Positions 14,647 through 27,976 of a stretch of DNA of 64,000 nucleotides are shown here, one piece after another (the first letter of the stretch is position 1; each line of letters starts with the position of its first letter). The notes beneath the pieces are model-generated. The model was not told where the DNA came from. It searched no databases and saw nothing but the letters and a program-made list of their open reading frames with translations. Location of the stretch: positions 9,086,407 to 9,150,406 of the forward strand of contig NC_060959.1 in the NCBI RefSeq assembly GCF_910589235.1, given 5' to 3'. The translations under genes and the position numbers were made by a program. Source of the stretch: Vespa crabro. Its lineage: Eukaryota > Arthropoda > Insecta > Hymenoptera > Vespidae.

Positions 14647-16254
14647 CGTGTGAGATATATGTTAAAAAAATTAGAAATCAAAAAGTACAAACACGTATGT
14701 TACGAACTTTCGATATATTCAATGAAAATGAATATGGTTTAGCGCATGCCGCTTACACAAATCCAGTTACATGACGAATAAAAATAAAAAAAAAAAAAAA
14801 AAACAAAAAAGTGCAAAAAGAGAACACAAAAAAAAATGCAAGAAAAAACAAGAAAAAACAAGAAAAAACCAATAATGTACAAAAGCGAGTGCCACGTAAA
14901 GAAAAAATGTGTCACGTGAAAAAATAAATATCTAGAAAAAAAAAGCAAAAGGAGAGAAAAAAGAAGAGAAGAAAGAAAAGGAAAAATGAAAGTTTATATA
15001 TATATATATATATAAACATAAAAGAGGGTCTAACGCATAGTCCTCGTCTCGAAAAGGAGACGCGGCAGAGTTTTAAAAGCGGAGATTAGACGGGCACGAT
15101 TTTGCCGAGGTAGTAAGTAAGAAAGTCGAGATAGCGGACGAGAGTGGTAATAGTCAGGTGATGGGAACGGCGCGAGAGAGAAGGTTGAAGAGAGAGGTGA
15201 TCGAACCAAGAGTCTAACGGAATGAGAAAGAGAAAGGAAGAAGAGCCGGGTAACGTCATAACGGGTGGCAGTAGGGGGGGGATTGGTTGGGAGTCAAATT
15301 AGCCCAGAGGGACTTCTTAACAACTGGAAGAGAGTAGAAGAGGGAGTGAAGAGAAGTAGGAGGAGGGTGAACTCTTACGCGCAGCCCTAACCACCCTTAC
15401 GAGACACAATCCGCCCTCTTATGCCTCGGTAACTCTGTCGAATTTGTAGTTAAGGTTGTAAACGTAAACCTGGGAATTCGCCCGGCCTACCCACCCCCAC
15501 CCCTTTCACTATTCTCTTTCTCTTCCTCCCTCTCATGCTCTCTCTCTCTCTCTCTCTCTTATCCACGAAAACCCTTTTCCATCCTTCCATCCTCGTTCTC
15601 GCGTTCACCACCTACACACACATATATATATATATATATAGGTATATGACTATAGTATATGTATAGGTATACCACGTTGCGACGACCTTCCAGCGCAAAC
15701 GTCGGGTTATGTTTGCGAACCCTCTCTACTCATTCGTAACACGCTTTTCGTACTCCCACTATTTCCTACCTCGAAATTATACGTACCTCTTACATCTTAC
15801 AAACTCCACTCCACCCCTTTTCGAGCTTATAACGAGCACAACGCGCTTCTGCGATATCCCGTACGATGTTTCTACATGTCCGGACAACTTTACATCAAAC
15901 GGATGTAAAGGACATCTATGTACGTTTATTCGTTCTATTATTAAATAATTCTAAAAATCTTAACGATTATGACGATTTATATTTTCAATCGACACTTTGT
16001 CATTTTTACATTGAAATTTTAATGTATTCATTAGAATGAAATTTCATTTTAATCCTAAGAAAATTTGTATATGTACATATATACGTATATATAAATGTAT
16101 ACGATCTCGATTAAAACGTATCTATTGAATTTTTAATCTCCAGGATGTATCGAGTAAACCCTCGTCGAACATTTTTACGAACGAACGCGTATCCTTGGAG
16201 TTTCTTACGTAAGAAAAGCCACGCGGAAACCCTCTTACGAACGGGGATACATAG

Positions 16255-16279
16255 ATACATACATACATACATACATACA

Positions 16280-16309
<30 letters not shown>
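16255..16309. repeat. (ACAT)n tetranucleotide microsatellite
   Basis: About 13 ACAT units followed by a short ATACGTATAT tail. Confidence 0.96.
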
Positions 16310-16313
<4 letters not shown>

Positions 16314-16847
16314 CGTATATATACATAGATATCTAGACGAACGTAAGAAAGTAACGTATACTTTGGTAACGTAGAGGAGAAAAAGAGAGTATATCGAATG
16401 CTCGGTGGAAACGTGCTCGGGAAATGGTCGCGGATATTGGCCATAGAGATATATATTTCTGAGGGAGCAGAAGGGAGCGCGTTGGAACATAAAAAGATCG
16501 CTGCTCGCCTTATAGCAAACGGTAGCCACCTTTTACCCCCACTACATCGACCACTACCACCGCCACCACTACCATCACCACCACCACCACTCAGAACCAC
16601 CCTCCGATTTATGGAGCATTCTGTACATTCGATATTTTCTATTGTCGATCGCCCCTATTTGTCTTATTTATGTTTCTTTTAGGGACCAAGCTACTCTCTC
16701 CTTTTCTCCCTTTTCTTCCACCTCCTCTTCTACCATCTCCACCTCCAGTCCTCTTTTCCACTACCCTTCGAAACGTTTCTGCTTTGGCCGTCGTCCACCG
16801 GCAGCATCCACCCCCACTACTCTTTCAAAGTACCTCGTACACTCACC

Positions 16848-16889
<42 letters not shown>

Positions 16890-17472
16890 CGAGCAAAATT
16901 CACCCCCCACGGGGACAGGAACAGCCCGACCGGCCAGTGGATATTTCGGAGGATTTGCCAGTGATGCAAACACGGTTCTATATTAAAACGATATATTTTC
17001 GGACGATATTACGTGTTGTGCAGTAATATATGCGAATGAATCCTATAGTTAGATAGCTTATTGTTAGACATATACCCATTTATTTAACTACTTAGTTATT
17101 GTTAACGTTATCCCAATATTTAATTCACGCATATTGGGTATAAAATTGATAAATTTGTTTTTATCTTTAAAGAATTTTTATAGTCAAAGAGTTTCTTATT
17201 ATTATGGTAGAGAAAAAATGAAAAAAAAAAAAAAAAAGAAAGAAAAAGAAAAAGAAAAAGAAAGGTGCCTCGTCATTGTTATCGTTTAATATCATTTTCT
17301 TTTCTTTCTTTCTTTCTTTTTCCTTGGCGACAACACGATGCGACTTCAGTTCGCATACTCTTTTAGATTAAAATCTAAAAGCTATTTTCTGCATAAACGA
17401 GCGATAAGTTGTTGTCACAGCGTCATCCTCGAAAATTTCGTTCTTCTCTCTCTCTCTCTCTCTCTCTCATTC

Positions 17473-17503
<31 letters not shown>

Positions 17504-17778
17504 CTAACTTTCACCGATCCGAAAGAGAGAAGAAGGAAGGACTCGAGAATAGAACAGTTAAGACGTTTGAAACGATTAACTCGTTCACGAGCCAAGTCGT
17601 CGGACGTGTCAGCTTTTCCTATACACGGACTCTTAGTGTACACGATTTGTCTTCGGGATAGTTTAGGTTCCGCGTTAATACGAGAATAAACAGTACCGGC
17701 TATAAGATTCTTCCCCTCCTGGCTTAACGCGTCTACTTCTCTACTTGAGTAAGCCTGGGTTAAGTCGAGAGGAATCGC

Positions 17779-17812
<34 letters not shown>

Positions 17813-18092
17813 TCGAGGTTCCAAGGTCTCTTCTGAGGTCCAGAGGCCTGAGGATCCAAGGCCACGAGGATTCAAGGAGCTAGGAGCTTTCTAATTAAGA
17901 TCGTTAAACTGCCATGAAATTCAAATTACGTTTACTGTTGTCCTCCTTACTTACTAACTTATTGGATCCGCCATACCGTAAACGCAATCTAAAATAATTA
18001 CACCGGACTACAGTGTTTAGAATCGCCAATCGAAAATTAATTTCTTTCTAAAACTTCTAAAATCTATTTCTTCTTCCTTTTTCTTTTTCTTC

Positions 18093-18144
<52 letters not shown>

Positions 18145-18410
18145 TTTCTCTCCTTTCGAAAAAAAAAATCATCTCTTTCTAAGATAACAAGAAGAAAAAA
18201 AAAAGAAGAAGAAAGAAAGAAAGAAAGGAAGAAAAGAAAAATTATTATAAAAATTAATTGAGTATGATCATTATCGAATATATTGTATATACATATGTAC
18301 GTATTTTTATAGTTAAATAGAAACGAGAATATATATTGAAATTTCAATAATTCCTTTTGCCACTTCTTAGGCTAATCTGACGATATTAGCATAGATTCTC
18401 GGACGGTAGA

Positions 18411-18436
18411 TAGCTAGCTAGCTAGCTAGCTAGCTC
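18411..18436. repeat. (AGCT)n self-complementary tetranucleotide array
   Basis: TAGC repeated about six times. Each unit is a palindrome, so the whole tract can fold on itself. Confidence 0.95.
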
Positions 18437-18716
18437 TGAATCTTGAGAAGATCGAGAGAGGACTGAAGGGAAGGTTCGTGGTAGTAGAAATGTCTGATAA
18501 CCGCCCCTTGTAAGTTGGCGTATCTGCCTGTGAGAAAGGGTTACGAGGAAAGGATGGTTTAGGGCAGTACGCGTCCCTTCTATTAAATTAACGTAAGGCA
18601 AAGGGGTGGAAACCACCTCCATCCTAAACGCACTGGGTCAGCCGGCACGACCTCTCAAAATCTCGGATATTCGTGTTACGTGGAGCTTGTCTCTCGTTTA
18701 ATACATTTATTTATTC

Positions 18717-18717
<1 letters not shown>

Positions 18718-18770
<53 letters not shown>
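18718..18770. repeat. (TTA)n microsatellite
   Basis: About 17 TTA units. A shorter ATT run recurs at 18848-18880. Confidence 0.97.
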
Positions 18771-18771
<1 letters not shown>

Positions 18772-19494
18772 TTATTATCTATTAATATCTATTATTATTT
18801 TCGAGGACACCAAAATTATGAGTAAACAATTCTTTTTTTCTTTTTTTATTAATATTATTATTATTATTATTATTATTATAACTATTAAGGAAAATCAATT
18901 TTCATTCATTCTTTTTTTTCTTCATTTTTTCTAGTTTCTTTTTATTATCATCAATACTGAAAACAAAGTAACCTTCACATGGAATGTCAAATGGAGAGTA
19001 TAACTTTCAAATAAGATCGATCATGATCATACCGTAAACGAGATATATATATATCTTTCGAACGTTTAATATTATGACGTATCTATGTAAGTATTACTTT
19101 CAGTTTAGTCATTTCGAAAGTAACGATAAGAATTCTAAAAAGGAGGGGTTATGAAGGAGCACATTGCTGAAGGAAGATCCTTTTGATAGATGCTAAAAAT
19201 ATGTCATAAATAGGTTTCGTAACAAAAAGAGAAAAGAGGTAAAAGAATGAAAGAAAGAAAGAAAGAAAGCAAGGAAGGAAGAGAAAAAGAGAGACAGAGA
19301 CAAATACAGACTGTAAATGAAGTTTCTCTATTTCTTAACTGAACGATCGATGAAAATCGTTGGAAAGAATTTATTTTATTATTTCCCAACGTGGCTCACG
19401 TTAGAATAAATTGAATGCCCTATATCGGGACTTGGCTTAATTCAACAATGAATAATGATTATTATCCGTATAAAATGGAAGTATCGAAAGAATA

Positions 19495-19497
<3 letters not shown>

Positions 19498-19542
<45 letters not shown>
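19498..19542. repeat. (TA)n microsatellite
   Basis: About 22 uninterrupted TA units. Confidence 0.97.
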
Positions 19543-19547
<5 letters not shown>

Positions 19548-20078
19548 CGAATTTAAATGTCACGAATACGATCGTAATTAGATATGTTTGAAACGAACGA
19601 TTTCTACGAAATATGAGAAAAATGAATTTAATGAATGATTTATAATTGATATAAGATAATCATATTTATAACGTAGTAGTTTTGGTTGACTTAAGGTCAT
19701 TGAGAATGTTTTTGAGATAAGCAAGCAAGGTAACGTCGAGATAGATCGGACCCGTACGAGTTCGAACGAAGAAAGGGTGTGTCGGACGGCCGTGTCCTGT
19801 CATGTTCGATAGCGATATACCTTGGGCTTTGGTTCCCTTAGAATTTCCAGGAACTCTCTCTCTAATTGCATAATAGAATGCCCGCATGTAGGGGAAAGGT
19901 GGCCGAATAGTATAGATAGTCTCTCTGGACCTAGTATGAGGGCAGCCTTCGAAATTTGAATTAGAACTCGGTATGCGTAACTTATATGATCCTTTCTTCT
20001 CTATGATTTTATCGAAATATCTCTGTTTGTCCTTTCGAGGAATTTTAATAAAAAAAAAAAAAAAAAAGAAGAAAGAAA

Positions 20079-20131
<53 letters not shown>

Positions 20132-20256
20132 GTATATAGATACTGTACAAATAGATAATCCAATATATCAATACGTACATACATACATACATATTTTATC
20201 ATTAGATTACCTTCATTGATTTTTCAAAATAATTTATTAAATTATCTTTCAGTTAG

Positions 20257-20305
<49 letters not shown>

Positions 20306-20941
20306 ATGTGTATATATATAATTTTATTTTATTGAAGAATAAAATACACACACACACGTAAGTAAAATCGAGTCTAATGTGTCCTCCAATTATTGAAAAA
20401 GGAATAAAGCATTCCTCGAAAGTAGGCTATCCAGAAATATGGAAAGGAAAGGAAATAAAAGAACAAAAAAGAAAAGAAAAGAAAAGAAAAGAAAAGAAAT
20501 GTAACTGGGGAAATATTTATTAAACGCATTAACAATCATATCTTCGACAAATTTTCTGATTGATCTAAATATCTGATCCTTTTTATCGGCCAATTTATTT
20601 GTTAACAAATCAATGACTTTACTTAAATGTATGTAGGGTAGACATGGCGTAGGCGTTTTCACACATTCTCATCTCTCGTTCTTGTCAATGTTTATTTATT
20701 TAATTATTATTAAATTTATTTAAATTTCGTTGAAGTTTTCGCTATAATCACGAATAAGAGAAAGAGGGAGAAAGAGAAAGAGAAAGAGAGAAAGAGAAAG
20801 AGAGAAGGAGAGAGGTAGAAACTACTGAGAAATACAGGAAAAGGGAAAACCGATGTTCGTTGGAATCGAGAGACGGAATCGCGACTGTTTGTCTGTGTGT
20901 CAAAACAATTAACGGCACCTCTCGACTCTCTCTCACTTCCT

Positions 20942-20942
20942 T

Positions 20943-21004
<62 letters not shown>
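20942..21004. repeat. (TC)n microsatellite
   Basis: About 63 nt, nearly pure, with TTTC near both ends. Confidence 0.97.
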
Positions 21005-21340
21005 GCGATCGTTTCGGTTGGAACGTCTTCGCGGTTTCCTCCTGACATCGTAAAGCGTTGTCTCACCTCACGAGATAGCAAATTACAATTACCTAAAATA
21101 AACAGACACATTGTGGACGAAAGATAGCAAGACGAAAGAGGGAGATAGATATAGCGTGCAAATATCAAAGTCAAGTCTTTACTTACACATACACACACAC
21201 TCTCTCTCTCTCTCTCTCTCTATCTATCTTTCTCTCTTTCTCTCTATCTCTCTATCTCTCTCTCTCTATCTCTATCTCTCTCTCTCTCTCGTGAATGTTA
21301 CTCTCTCGAGTATATAACCGATGTGATTATATATCTTACC

Positions 21341-21657
21341 GTAAATTATATCTCGAAATAACGTGCCTGCATTAATATCCCTTAATTAGTCAATTTATTT
21401 CTAACCCATTAAACGGGATGAACCTATTATTTAATAATCTCGGGTGTGGCAAAAGAAATAGTGTCCAGTTCTGGCAGTGAAATCATTTTCTCGAGTAGTT
21501 GAAGAACGTTCTCAATAAATTGACGGGACACCATTGTCTCCTACGGCCTAACAATAAAATAACCAAGTTATATGGAGACCACGGTACTCTCAACGTATTA
21601 TTAATTGACTCTTCATGATCGGTCGGTTTTTCTCCAACGAAATATTTTACATTATCA

Positions 21658-21703
<46 letters not shown>

Positions 21704-22682
21704 GGGTAGATGAAAAATCGATACTACTCTTTTTATTCTCCTTCGATTTCTAACAGCGAAGTGGAAAAATATATTTTTACCATTAATATTATAAGAGCGT
21801 ATGACGCAAATATCAAATTCTATGGATTACTGATCAACTCGTTTTATATTTATATATATATATATATATATACTCTGTAAGTTTATTATTTAATATTAAA
21901 GCGTATAAAACATATATATTCTTCTAAGAGAAAGAATCTAAATAATCGCTGATACTTCAAAAATAAAAGAAAGAAAAACAGCAAAGAAAAAAAAAAAAAA
22001 AGGAAAAAAAAGTAAAAAGAAAATCCGATAAATCCAGAACCTGAATATTCGAAAATAAATTAGCTCGGTTTATTAGAAGGTTCGATCCAAAAATAATAAT
22101 GCGAATACATTTGAAATATTGAACCTCTCATGAATTATCTTTTCTGTTCGATTATAAATATACTATGCCCGTGAACGATGAGTAAGTAACGAGAGAAATC
22201 TTTTCGTACGTTGTTGTAGTTGAGCAGAAAAAAAGAAACAAAAAAAAAAAGAAAAAAAAAACAAAAAAAAAAGAAAAAAAAACGACAAAGAGAAAAAACA
22301 TAAAAAGAAACAAAGAGGAGAAGAAAAAAGAAAAGAACGAAAAAAGAGGAAGAAGTAGAGAAGAAGAAGGACAGAAGGATGTGAAGAAGAAAAAAAAAAA
22401 AAAGTATAGCCGCTTGGAAATAAATACAAATTGCTGGATTACCGACCATCCTCATGGCTCCTATATGGGATCTCATGTTTTTCCTCGCGACAGCCTCTCT
22501 CTATTCTCCAAATATCCCATATAAGTTATGGTGAGAGATTCTTCCTGGATTTCTTCTCAGTGAAAATAACACTTCTCGATGTGATAAAATGGGATCGTTA
22601 AGAATATACATTTTATATCGGAATGCGCAATGTAGACATATATGTTCGCGTTATAATGGCGTTGATAGTAATAATAATAATA

Positions 22683-22719
<37 letters not shown>

Positions 22720-24334
22720 GAAAAGAAAAGAAAAGGAAAAATTAAAAAAGAAAAAAAAAAATAGAAAAAAAGGAAGATAAAAAGAAAGAAAGAAAGAAAG
22801 AAAAGAAAAAGAACGAGTGAGGAGAAAAAGAAATAAGTGCCGAAATTCCGATGGAGCGACGAAGTTAACGCTCTCGTTGATCTCGTATAAATCGATAATT
22901 ATTCGACATAAATGAACGTTCTCTCTGTTCTCCTACTCGTATTTATCCCCTAAAGGAAATAAGTACCGGCAATAACGACGACCGATCAATTCTGATTGCT
23001 TCATTCGCGGTCTCTCTCTTTCTCTCTTTCTTTTTTCCTTTTTCTCTTTCTCTCTCTCTCTCTCTCTTACTCTTTCTCATTCTCTTTTGCTCTTTCGACG
23101 CTTGTTTTCATCGTAAATCGTTTTACAGCTGTAACCCAAACACGAGATCGGTCGCGTTAAAATCCTTGGAAATATTGCTATCGCTCGTAAAAGAAAAAAA
23201 GAGAAGAAAAAAGAAAGGGTGGGAAAGGGAGGGAGAGAGAGAGAAAGAGGTAGAATGAGACAGACAGAGAGAAAGAGAGTGAGACAAAGAGAGAAGGAAC
23301 TTGATGTAAAAGAAAGAAAGAAAGAGAAATGAACCATGGCCGTTCGAACTTTCATAATGACGAAATAAAAAAGGTTATCGTGGGATGAGAATGAACGAAT
23401 TTGCATATGTCGGTCCTACTCCTAACGTTAGTTCGATTTGTCGACAATATCGTCCACAAAATTTCCCATAAATTTGTCCTTCTTCGCTGGTTTAATAGCA
23501 TCTTTTATCCATTCGAAGAGACTACGACGTGTCTACGTTCCTTGAAACAAATTCATTTCATTGAGATAAACTCAACACCATAATTATATCATTTTACGGA
23601 TAAAAGAGAAAAGAAAGAAAGAAAAAACAAAAAGAAAAATCACATAAAAATATCCAAAATCAGATTTTATCCCTATACGAAACCATACATTTAGCGAGAG
23701 GGAGAAAGATAAAGAAAAAGAGAGAGAAAAGTAATACAAATAACATATCTACACATACGCGCGCATAACGTGTAATCGTATTAGTCGATAATTATAAATA
23801 AAAAAAAAAAAAAAAAAAGAAAGAAAAAAGAAAAGAAATACCTATGTCATTCGTATAAATACATTTTCCTTAATAACTATTCAACAACGAACGTTTTGTC
23901 AACATCGATGTAAGATTAAAAAAGAAAGATAAAAAAAAAAAAAAAAAACGAACTTCGATTTTTCCAAAATGTAAAATATGATAATAAAATATTATAAATA
24001 GAAGAAGAAGAAGAAGAAGAAAAAGAAGGAAAAAAAAAATAGCACACAAAAAAACAAAGAAAAAAGGAAGAAGTACACACACACACACATACACAGGCAC
24101 ACACATCCACGCACGTATGTAGACATATAAATACAACCATATATTATATATTATTAAACATTCTGTGTTCGATATGAGAGTGGTACTTCGAAATTGGTCG
24201 CTTTATTCCGCACCGATCGATGAAATTATGAATTTTACAAAGATATCCACGTTAATGCTTATTTTAACCCGGTCGCGTATAGTAGACCGCGTATAGGGCT
24301 CATCGACCTCTCTCTCTCTCTCTTTTTCTCCCTT

Positions 24335-24400
<66 letters not shown>

Positions 24401-24591
24401 TCTCTTTCGTCGTGTTAATTAAATAACTGGCGAAAGTTTACCAATAACGTGGGCGTTTGACACCGAAGCACGAAAAGAGAAAAACGTCACCACGGATAGC
24501 AGGCTCGTTCCATAGCGTGCGGCCGCTGAACGATAGCCGCGGATTTTCGGTTTTCACTTTAATTAAATATTGTCCGTAGCAGTACGCCCTT

Positions 24592-24641
<50 letters not shown>

Positions 24642-25256
24642 TATAGGTATCAGCTACATAGATAGTTGCTAAGAGGAATTACGTCACGAATGAAGCCACA
24701 GTCATCCGACAACGTATTTTATTATTCTTCGATCCTTCCGATATACCTACATTATCTACCAACCCACCTAAGTACCTACCTACAACCCTATGTATATACA
24801 TAGGTTAATACCTGCTTATATATTGGACATATTTTTTCTCTCTTTCTTTTTTTCTATTATTTCATTTTCTTTTTTCTCTCTTTCTTTTTTCGTCTTCTTT
24901 TTTTTTCTCTTTTTTCTTTCTTTTTTTTTTTTTTCTTTTTTTTTTTTTTTTTAACTTTATCATTGCGTCTATACCACATCAGTGTACTTCTCCTTTTTTT
25001 CTTTTTTTCTTTTCTTTTTTCTTTTTCTTTTTTTCTTTTCTTTTCTTTCTTGAATAATCCATATCACTAAAACGTAGATGTAACTTAAAATAATTACACG
25101 ATTACAGACATATACGTTTAGTTCGTTGAAAATATCTTGAAATTTTATAAAGAAAATTCTTTTCTCTAAAACGGTAAGAAGATGATCGGACAACGAAATT
25201 GAAATAGGCTAAAAAAAGATGGAGAAACGGATTAATTGTGGGATAGAGAAGAGAAG

Positions 25257-25305
<49 letters not shown>

Positions 25306-25883
25306 GTAGAGGAGGATGGCGTATAACTATCTCTAAAAATGTACATCTTAATAAATTAATTAATATAATCTCTTTGCCCGACTCCTGCCAGGCGAACAAC
25401 TTCGTTTTAGTGCTTGCAAATGAATATTATTAAGGTTAATTATAATTGGGAGGAACCCCGTGCAAATATCTCAACGGAGCAGGGAAAAAAAATGGGACGG
25501 ATGAAAGAAATGGAAGTGGAAGTAGAAGTGAAAGAGAAAGAGAAAGAGAAAGAGCTAAGAAGAAAAAGAGGATTAAGAATAAGAGAAAGTGGAAGAGGAA
25601 GAAAACGGAGAAGAAAAGAAAAGAAATAAAGTTTTTATTTCTTTGTTAGAAAATACAGGAGACCACTCGTTCGATTATTCGTAAAAAAAATCGAGGGAGA
25701 CAAACGTCTAGAGATAAAAAAGGCAGAGAAAAAGAGAAAGAGAGAGAGAAATAGAGAAAGGGTATCTCTTTATCGATAATAATTACATTAATGAATAACC
25801 CGTCGATCAAATTAAGGTGAATTCATGAATTTAGCGCATCCAAAATAAGTCATGGAATAAGATAGAAGTCCGTAAAAAGAGAG

Positions 25884-25927
<44 letters not shown>

Positions 25928-26373
25928 AGAGATTTACTCGAAAACTTAAACGAAATTTTCGAGCAACCTACCTTTCGGCCGTAAGGTGGTACGGGCCGAT
26001 ATTAAATGTGGATGAATATTTATGAACAATGATTGTATTTATACAATGTGTTGGTTTGCCGCGCAGCCGCGTGAACTTACCTAAGACGGGGCATTGATTA
26101 AATTCATGCTAATAAGATGGAACTATAAGTAACGAGAAGGGAAGAAAAAGAAAAGGAAAAAGAAAAAAAAAAAAATAGAAAAGAAATGTTCCCTCCTGCC
26201 CCTTTCCCCACGTAGCTTTTAATACCTGTCGTATGAAGTTTGGCGGTGGACGGCCAAAAAAAAAAGAAAAAGAACAAGAGAAAGAAAAAAGAGAATGAAA
26301 AAAAATAAGAAAGGATCGAATGGAAAATAATCGTTTCTAGAATTTATCACGAAAATATCGATACATATATATA

Positions 26374-26431
<58 letters not shown>

Positions 26432-27000
26432 ATATATATGCATACATATATATATATATACCTGTCTTACTTCGTGAGATGGGAAAGGGTGTGGCCGTCT
26501 TACTCGTAACAAGCTGTGGAAACGAGAGAACCGCGAGAAGCCCCAGACCTCCTGAACTGAGAAGACAGCGTAGTACATTATTTAAACTACGTCGCGATGT
26601 CACCCTTGCCCGTAGCGGTTAATTATACTTCTCTCGCAACATAATTAAGGCTTGTCGGTCCCTCCTTTTCCTTACGTGTATATTTACTTAAAGATGCACC
26701 AAAACTTCCTACGAGAATGTACCTTCGGCAAGGAATTAAGAAATTATCGACGATCCTGCTAATGAAATTTATAACGACTGTATTTATCTAAAAGGGAAGG
26801 ACGAGGGCGCAGTGGGGGGGGGGGGGGGCGGGGATAACAAGGGAAATTGTTGTTTAAAAAATTACGACGAAATAAAATTTTAATAAAATATATATATATA
26901 TATATATATTATATTTTTTACTTCTATCATAATATTTCGTAAATTTGCAATATTTTATAACGCTTAATTAATGAATTTTTATAAATTCAATTGCACGATT
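21341..27000. other. Gene-free stretch with several single-copy islands
   Basis: No credible exon. Islands at 21341-21660, 24405-24600 and 25950-26120 look single-copy and carry homeodomain-like TAAT cores. Repeats: (GA)n 21661-21700, (TA)n 21850-21872, A/G-rich 22230-22405, TAA then A-run 22671-22714, A/G-rich 22715-22815, GAA repeats 24000-24022, (AC)n 24073-24090, (TC)n 24308-24407, (TA)n 24597-24640, T-rich 24840-24955, TTTTC-rich 24990-25050, (GA)n 25260-25304 and 25883-25920, (TA)n 26375-26460, G15 26814-26828, and (TA)n 26887-26908. Confidence 0.7.
24308..24407. repeat. (TC)n microsatellite, about 100 nt
   Basis: A pure block covers 24337-24396. The flanks are interrupted by T and C runs. 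Confidence 0.97.
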
Positions 27001-27363
27001 AATCATATCCATTATTACAATCGAATCAAATAATAAGATCGTTAAAATTAAAGGAGAGAAAAGAAATAATAAGAAAAAATAAAGAAATAAAGAAATAAAA
27101 CCAAACATAATGAAATAATGAAAGCCGTGGATTTGGACAGGAAAGACTAGCATGTATAATAACAAGGGAGAAAAAGTAAAAGTGAAAATTCTTTGTGACT
27201 TACATACGAGTTGAGGGTTAGGGTCGAAGAAGAAACGAAGCATCGAGCATAGGTAGATCGTCGTATTTTCGTATGTACAAAGGACTCGGCAAGCAAGGGG
27301 TTGGTTTTGCCGGTTACATACGTGGCGACAAGCTTTGCTCAATTGCCCAACCCTATCTATCTT

Positions 27364-27421
<58 letters not shown>

Positions 27422-27932
27422 TCTTTCTCTTTTTCTCTCTTTCTCCGTTAATCCTGTCTGAGGAGTTTCTTCGATTGCTTTTTACACCAACGATAATTGC
27501 GGGGCCAAGGGTTTGCATGCGACGCGAAACAACAGAAACGAACAAAAATATCTTTACTTCCAAGCTATCAAATTATTCTCAATTAACTGTCATATGCAGA
27601 GAGAATTTAAGCATTATAAAGGAGAACAAAAAAACAAAAATAAGAAAAGAAAAGAAATGTGAAGTAGGAAATATATGTCGACATATTTATACGTAAAAAG
27701 TAGATACTTTTTTTTTTCTTATGTTTTACTTTTATATTTCCCATTTCTCAAAGTTCAAAAGGTTAAACACATCGACAGGCATTATATAAACATTAAATAA
27801 AATTCCTTGTAATTCTTTCCCATTCATGCATATATATATATATATATATATACATTTTCTCTCAAATATATATGAAATGAAAAATCGTTAATAAAAAAGA
27901 GTGTATGTTTTTATAAATGAAAAATATTGATC

Positions 27933-27976
<44 letters not shown>

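Larger units (their letters stand above)
9901..15000. other. Gene-free, AT- and GA-rich stretch
   Basis: No credible exon. Contents: A-runs 9950-9972 and 10301-10322, an ATT/AAT island 10670-11060, GACG-type repeats 11441-11475, GATA repeats 11530-11582, (TA)n 11767-11816, (GA)n 11995-12029, 12111-12135, 12592-12614 and 12752-12795, (ATT)n 12360-12404, (TA)n 13337-13377, (TC)n 13648-13680, 14203-14232 and 14384-14412, T-rich 13960-14090, an AT palindromic island 14553-14646, and A-rich 14780-14990. Single-copy patches: 10380-10620, 11160-11440 and 13030-13130. Confidence 0.7.
15001..21340. other. Gene-free stretch with mixed microsatellites
   Basis: No credible exon. Contents: short (TA)n 15000-15014, single-copy purine-biased DNA 15030-15480, (TC)n 15538-15559, (TA)n 15623-15640, ACAT repeats 16255-16309, CCA-rich 16535-16592, (TC)n 16853-16879, A/G-rich 17215-17263, (TC)n with CTAT repeats 17443-17503, (GA)n 17783-17809, (TC)n 18101-18137, (AGCT)n 18411-18436, (TTA)n 18718-18770, (TA)n 19498-19542 and 20083-20128, (TA)/(TG) 20262-20320, (TC)n 20942-21004, and CT/CTAT 21200-21290. 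Confidence 0.7.

Noticed and set aside
22685..22714. A-run as a retroposed poly(A) tail
   Set aside because: It follows TAA repeats and leads into A/G-rich DNA. No gene-like body or target-site duplication is seen. The same applies to the runs at 33457, 33720 and 56102.
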